NCBI GenBank assembly: GCA_022572285.1
Contig: JACZWF010000074.1
Span: 1-7,516, forward strand
Length of the DNA: 7,516 nucleotides
Source: Nitrososphaerota archaeon
GTDB lineage: Archaea; Thermoproteota; Nitrososphaeria; Nitrososphaerales; UBA57
Direction of reading: 5' to 3'
The notes under the pieces were generated by a model. The model searched no databases. It was not told the DNA's origin and worked only from the letters and a program-made list of their open reading frames with translations. A program made the translations under genes and the position numbers. Position 1 is the stretch's first letter; each line of letters opens with the position of its first letter. Below, piece after piece: positions 5,273 to 7,516 of the stretch.

Positions 5273-5501
5273 AAGAATAGGTACATAGCAAGATTTGATT
5301 TGTTCCTAAGAAATATCGGGATGGAGGGTGATAACAATAAACAACGTTCTAGGAATTTTGCTCGGAAAGCTAGGGACGCTGATTGGGCCTATAATACCAT
5401 AAACCAGTACATGCGTAACCAGAGGGAGAGAGCGGAAAGAGGAGAGATTTCAGAATCAACGGTTCCTAACTTTTACAAACCTATCAAGCTCTTTTGTGAA
5501 A
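5210..5501 (+). pseudogene. Tyrosine recombinase/integrase remnant, N-terminal domain only
   Basis: From GTG 5210 the frame reads VYLEEVDPLTEFLDGIKGKS, then TKNRYIARFDLFLRNIG and a helix-rich stretch to STVPNFYKPIKLFCE. This looks like the N-terminal SAM-like core-binding domain of archaeal integrases, including the KSTKNRY motif. Integrases of this type run to roughly 300-400 aa, but here about 97 residues are followed by a (GC)5 tract and unrelated sequence, with the frame closing at 5581. No R..HxxR..Y catalytic motifs follow. The open frame extends upstream to 5129 only because it reads through the tRNA T-arm. The gene starts 45 nt after the tRNA-Lys 3' end in the same direction, as does the paralogue at the left edge. 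Confidence 0.78.
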
Positions 5502-5700
5502 GCGCGCGCGCTATTTTGTTAAGTGTGTCGAAAACTTTCGAACGCTCATTCTTCACAAGCTGTTTTCGAACTTCTTTCTGAATTGCTTCCTGAGTCGATT
5601 CGAGTGTCAAAGCAATCTTGCGACAGGCCTCCGCTTCCGAGACTCCTTCATTCACTACGATTTTCAGGATTTCCCTTCGCAGCGGAAAAGGAATGTTCAT
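5473..5700 (-). CDS. Small HTH-like protein of unknown function
   Basis: 75 aa from ATG 5700 (alternative GTG 5745 gives 90 aa). MNIPFPLRREILKIVVNEG followed by VSEAEACRKIALTLESTQEA looks like a helix-turn-helix (Ser-Glu-Ala-Glu-Ala-Cys first helix, then a recognition helix), followed by a charged helix EAIQKEVRKQLVKNERSKVF. The last 15 or so residues read antisense through the (GC)5 tract and the integrase remnant, so the natural C-terminus is probably lost or altered. An AAAGG lies just before ATG 5700. The family is not recognised. The GGTTA direct repeats at 5763-5794 sit upstream of it and could be its operator. Confidence 0.45.
   Translation of the reverse strand: MNIPFPLRREILKIVVNEGVSEAEACRKIALTLESTQEAIQKEVRKQLVKNERSKVFDTLNKIARALSQKSLIGL
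5502..5511. repeat. (GC)5 tract 1, at the integrase break
   Basis: Ten bases of perfect GC alternation in otherwise mixed sequence, exactly where the recognisable integrase sequence stops. Flank GCGCGCGCGCTAT is nearly the same as at tract 3. Confidence 0.8.
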
Positions 5701-5762
5701 CCTTTCGCTTCCGATTCGACTGACTCTCGAACGCTGGGCGGTCACTTGCTGATGCCTCTACG

Positions 5763-5794
5763 GGTTAACTCGGTTACTTCCGGTTAAATGTTAC
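5763..5794. repeat. Four GTTA direct repeats at 9-10 bp spacing
   Basis: GGTTAA (5763), GGTTAC (5772), GGTTAA (5782) and GTTAC (5790) recur about once per helical turn, as in an operator or iteron cluster. They lie just upstream of the minus-strand HTH-like gene. Confidence 0.55.
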
Positions 5795-5910
5795 GGCATA
5801 CGCTAATGACCGATTGAATAATCTATCCAGAGAGTCATTTTCTACCTTACCCTAGCCTGTATTCCCGACTGGAACCATATTATGCAGAAAATAGACTCAC
5901 TAGAGTCCCG

Positions 5911-5916
5911 TAAATA
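5911..5916 (+). promoter_or_regulatory. TATA-like box for gene at 5938
   Basis: TAAATA is centred about 24 nt before ATG 5938, fitting a leaderless mRNA. Confidence 0.4.
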
Positions 5917-5937
5917 CGAGGAATACTCCTGTTGCGC

Positions 5938-6249
5938 ATGATGATATCTCGTCAAGACATTTCTAAATCATTATCAAAAAGGCGAGTTAGTTTTGAGGAT
6001 CGGACATGTAGGATCCTGAGTCTGTATGCAGACCAGCCAGGCTTGCCAGTAATGAAGGCACATTCACATCTCAAGATTAGTCACAAGCTCAATACGTTCT
6101 ACTATCACGTCGCCCGGCGCGCGCGCAAACTCCGATTCGATCGAGAAGAACCTGGGAGAGAACCATGTATATGGGACAGACCTATCTGAGCGAAACAAAT
6201 TGGAGTTTGGAGACCTTCTAGCTATCATCAGCACGGATGTGTTCACTGA
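5938..6249 (+). pseudogene. Winged-helix-like gene frameshifted at a (GC)5 tract
   Basis: From ATG 5938 the frame gives MMISRQDISKSLSKRRVSF, a segment RTCRILSLYADQPGLPVM and then KAHSHLKISHKLNTFYYHVA, which has the look of a DNA-binding helical domain, and stops at 6189. After the (GC)5 tract at 6117-6126 the next frame instead reads NSDSIEKNLGENHVYGTDLS then ERNKLEFGDLLAIISTDVFTE, with a TGA at 6247-6249 that directly abuts the ATG of the zinc-finger gene. One more GC unit (or one base fewer) would join the two parts into a protein of about 104 aa. It could be a broken gene, a phase-variable one, a sequencing error, or simply an 83-aa protein ending at 6189. Function not recognised. Confidence 0.5.
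6117..6126. repeat. (GC)5 tract 2, at a frameshift
   Basis: Perfect ten-base GC alternation at the point where the plausible coding frame switches from that of 5938 to that ending at 6249. Confidence 0.8.
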
Positions 6250-6399
6250 ATGATCAAGTGTACAGTCATTTTCTGCACTCAAGAGGCAGAGAATGAAAAG
6301 GACCTAAAGATACACTTCCAGGAAGCACATCCAAAACAGGTCGAACGGTTAGGCCTTGAAGGGATGGTCAAGCTCGCAAAGATGGAGGGAGGAGCTTGA
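6250..6399 (+). CDS. Small single C2H2 zinc-finger protein
   Basis: 49 aa, MIKCTVIFCTQEAENEKDLK followed by IHFQEAHPKQVERLG and a short basic tail. Cys4 and Cys9 with His22 and His27 give C-x4-C-x12-H-x4-H, the spacing of a classical C2H2 finger, with DLKIHFQEAHP as the helix half. Such one-finger proteins are common in archaea and in archaeal viruses and plasmids, usually presumed to bind nucleic acid. The ATG follows directly on a TGA (TGAATG) and the stop overlaps a possible TTG start (TTGA), suggesting an operon with its neighbours. No own Shine-Dalgarno. Confidence 0.7.
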   Translation: MIKCTVIFCTQEAENEKDLKIHFQEAHPKQVERLGLEGMVKLAKMEGGA

Positions 6400-6451
6400 C
6401 CAAACTCAGGATCGCAACAGACAGCACCATTGAGATTGAAACCCTTCTCCG

Positions 6452-6742
6452 ATGGCGCTATATCTGAATAAACACGGGCAGGGAAATAACATTTGCGAAT
6501 ACATTTTTGTGCACGGAGTCGGATCTCTCAAGGAAGTAGCAAAGTCTCCTATCAAATTGACAGATACTTCAGGCCGCGAAGTGGAGTTGCCAAAAGATCT
6601 ACTTGCCGCCATGCAATCCCTAGCTGACCTTCCAACCTACCAGGAATATGGAGAATCGGTAAAGGGCCTTCAGGACTCGATTCGGCTGCTCAAAAGTCAA
6701 CTACAAAGAGCTTTGCTCTATGGAGAGCCAGACTCTAGTTAG
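6452..6742 (+). CDS. Hypothetical protein
   Basis: 96 aa from ATG 6452. The C-terminal two thirds look like real soluble protein: SPIKLTDTSGREVELPKDLL, then AAMQSLADLPTYQEYGESV and a heptad-like amphipathic helix VKGLQDSIRLLKSQLQRALL. The N-terminus (MALYLNKHGQGNN) is less convincing. A TTG at 6396, overlapping the zinc-finger stop, opens another frame (TKLRIATDSTIEIETLLRWR) that ends at 6467, so the present gene may be a frameshifted version of one beginning there. Family not recognised. Confidence 0.45.
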   Translation: MALYLNKHGQGNNICEYIFVHGVGSLKEVAKSPIKLTDTSGREVELPKDLLAAMQSLADLPTYQEYGESVKGLQDSIRLLKSQLQRALLYGEPDSS

Positions 6743-6764
6743 GCTTGGAGTTAGGTTGAGTTAG
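6737..6764. repeat. Three AGTTAG repeats
   Basis: AGTTAG at 6737, 6749 and 6759, spaced 12 and 10 bp and beginning at the stop codon of the preceding ORF. Possible operator or relic of a tandem repeat; nothing else is evident. Confidence 0.4.
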
Positions 6765-6798
6765 AGCACCTGCTAATTAGAGACAGCACTTCCAGGTA

Positions 6799-6807
6799 CG
6801 CGCGCGC
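6799..6807. repeat. Alternating CG tract 3, before ORF 6809
   Basis: CGCGCGCGC, one base before the ATG at 6809. Shares CGCGCGCGCTAT with tract 1 and the upstream TTCCAG with tract 4. Confidence 0.8.
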
Positions 6808-6808
6808 T

Positions 6809-7162
6809 ATGAACAACGTATTCACTTTTATCGATGCTAGTATCTTGGACGAAACAGTCACGTTCTCTTCGGATCCAGCTGTAACGAATTCTAGTAATTT
6901 TGCTGTAATCTTCTCAGGATACTCCAGCGATGCCTATTCACAAGACGATATCTTCTTGACTCGTGAACCTTTGATTCATGACTATTTGCATATAGAAGCC
7001 TTCGGCCTAGCAACCGGTCTTGCGGTATCTGTAATTGGTCTAACTTATGTTTCCAGCGCGCGCGCGGAAGCCAAATGTAGGCCTCCCCTAAAGGGGGAGG
7101 TTCTTGCTTCGCATAAGGAAAAAAGTTGGAGATTCTCCAATTTAGAGAACCCATCAATCTAA
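6809..7162 (+). CDS. Hypothetical protein with one possible membrane segment
   Basis: 117 aa starting directly after a (GC)n tract. The N-terminal half is acidic and serine-rich. Residues about 63-82 (EAFGLATGLAVSVIGLTYVS) are hydrophobic enough for one membrane span. The rest reads through (GC)n tract 4 and a strong DNA hairpin (7082-7100) and looks unlike normal protein. No Shine-Dalgarno or convincing TATA box is seen. It may be a chance open frame or a fragment. Confidence 0.25.
   Translation: MNNVFTFIDASILDETVTFSSDPAVTNSSNFAVIFSGYSSDAYSQDDIFLTREPLIHDYLHIEAFGLATGLAVSVIGLTYVSSARAEAKCRPPLKGEVLASHKEKSWRFSNLENPSI
7056..7066. repeat. (GC)5G tract 4
   Basis: Eleven bases of GC alternation, 257 bp after tract 3 and also preceded by TTCCAG. 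Confidence 0.8.
7082..7100. repeat. Perfect 7-bp GC-rich hairpin
   Basis: CCTCCCC (7082-7088) and GGGGAGG (7094-7100) with loop TAAAG. No T-run follows, so a simple terminator is unlikely. Subterminal hairpins of this style are found at ends of IS200/IS605-type elements and their derivatives, but no transposase or TnpB is present here. Confidence 0.5.
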
Positions 7163-7171
7163 ATTTCTCAA

Positions 7172-7242
7172 GGGTCTAAGCCAAACCAGGACCACGCATA
7201 TTTATTTCGGACTAACATGGAAGCGAATTCGAAGTTAGACCC
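7172..7242. repeat. 8-bp inverted repeat GGGTCTAA/TTAGACCC
   Basis: GGGTCTAA at 7172-7179 and its exact complement at 7235-7242, enclosing a TATA-like ATATTTATTT (about 7198-7207) and a 9-codon ATG frame. The 171 nt between 7163 and 7333 hold no other gene-like feature. I tested it as a tRNA acceptor stem, but no T-arm fits. Confidence 0.35.
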
Positions 7243-7281
7243 CTGAAGAGGCCTTCAGAACAATCTCTAGATTAGGAATCA

Positions 7282-7290
7282 TTTTTATAC
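7282..7290 (+). promoter_or_regulatory. TATA box of TRAM gene
   Basis: TTTTTATAC places a transcription start near 7312, giving a leader of about 20 nt that contains TAGGAG directly against the ATG at 7334. Confidence 0.55.
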
Positions 7291-7333
7291 GCCCATACCC
7301 CTCCCAGGTTTTGGTGCAAAAGAGCACTAGGAG

Positions 7334-7516
7334 ATGAAATATACGAGTTACGGAGGCGGAGGCGGAGGCGGATTTCGGCGTCCCTATGGCGGTGGCGGTT
7401 TCAGATCAGACGCACCCAAGCCAGTAGAAGTTGGAAAGGAATACAATGTCACCATCACAGAAACCAGTAGACGGGGCGACGGAGTGGCAAAGATTGACGG
7501 TTTCGTCATCTTTGTC
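7334..7516 (+). CDS. TRAM-domain protein with glycine-rich N-terminus (partial)
   Basis: The first 61 codons of a gene running off the right edge. Residues 1-25 are low-complexity glycine/arginine (YGGGGGGGFRRPYGGGGFR). From about residue 31 a TRAM domain follows: VEVGKEYNVTITETSRRGDG then VAKIDGFVIFV, the typical five-stranded RNA-binding fold. Small archaeal TRAM proteins act as RNA chaperones, some cold-induced; the glycine-rich tail resembles those of RNA-binding proteins. An AGGAG abuts the ATG with almost no spacer. Confidence 0.85.
   Translation, partial: MKYTSYGGGGGGGFRRPYGGGGFRSDAPKPVEVGKEYNVTITETSRRGDGVAKIDGFVIFV

Noticed and set aside
5502..7066. CRISPR-like array suggested by recurring GC tracts
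   Set aside because: The repeats are only 9-11 bp, irregularly spaced by 257-682 bp, and have no spacer structure or cas genes.
6891..7157. Minus-strand 88-aa frame opposite ORF 6809
   Set aside because: No start context and no protein-like pattern; it reads through the hairpin and GC tract.
7172..7242. Possible tRNA formed by GGGTCTAA/TTAGACCC as acceptor stem
   Set aside because: No T-arm, D-arm or anticodon arm can be placed in the enclosed sequence.
5165..7516. Second attachment site (copy of the tRNA-Lys 3' end) closing an integrated element
   Set aside because: I looked for the tRNA 3' sequence downstream and found no copy in the window; the other end may lie beyond it or be lost.

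Overview
The window looks archaeal, probably from the Nitrososphaerota/Bathyarchaeia part of the TACK group; the lineage is an inference. Evidence: a CTP-type archaeal riboflavin kinase, an archaeal FAD synthetase, diphthine synthase, an archaeal translin, a Hjc-like nuclease, a TRAM-domain protein, TATA boxes about 25 nt before start codons (leaderless mRNAs), and tRNA genes without encoded CCA that carry intron-like insertions at several non-canonical positions.

Left part (1-456, minus strand): the start of a tyrosine recombinase gene runs off the left edge, preceded by tRNA-Lys(UUU) with four insertions (108-242) and tRNA-Asp(GUC) with two (321-456). The tRNA-Asp is easily missed because an open plus-strand frame runs through it and looks like an N-terminal extension of the next gene.

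Middle (542-4961): compact housekeeping genes. They are a nitrilase-family amidohydrolase (+), a Hjc-like nuclease (-), translin (+), riboflavin kinase (+), and a minus-strand pair of diphthine synthase fused to DUF357 followed by an HTH-fused FAD synthetase. The FMN-forming and FAD-forming enzymes converge 6 bp apart, and both carry N-terminal helix-turn-helix-like domains.

Right part (5047-7333): tRNA-Lys(CUU) with three insertions, followed at once by a second copy of the recombinase start that breaks off at a (GC)5 tract. This copy and the one at the left edge form a ~107 bp inverted repeat, so the housekeeping block lies between two outward-facing tRNA-Lys/integrase junctions. The 1.6 kb beyond is a patchwork of small genes: an HTH-like ORF, a frameshifted winged-helix-like gene, a C2H2 zinc finger and two unknowns. 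It contains four alternating (GC)~5 tracts not seen elsewhere in the window. It looks like debris of integrated elements.

Right edge (7334-7516): the start of a glycine-rich TRAM-domain protein with a clear TATA box, back in chromosomal backbone.

The most striking signal is the set of three tRNA genes carrying nine insertions in total. Removing them restores complete cloverleaves. Two of the three genes are also the genes beside which integrases sit.
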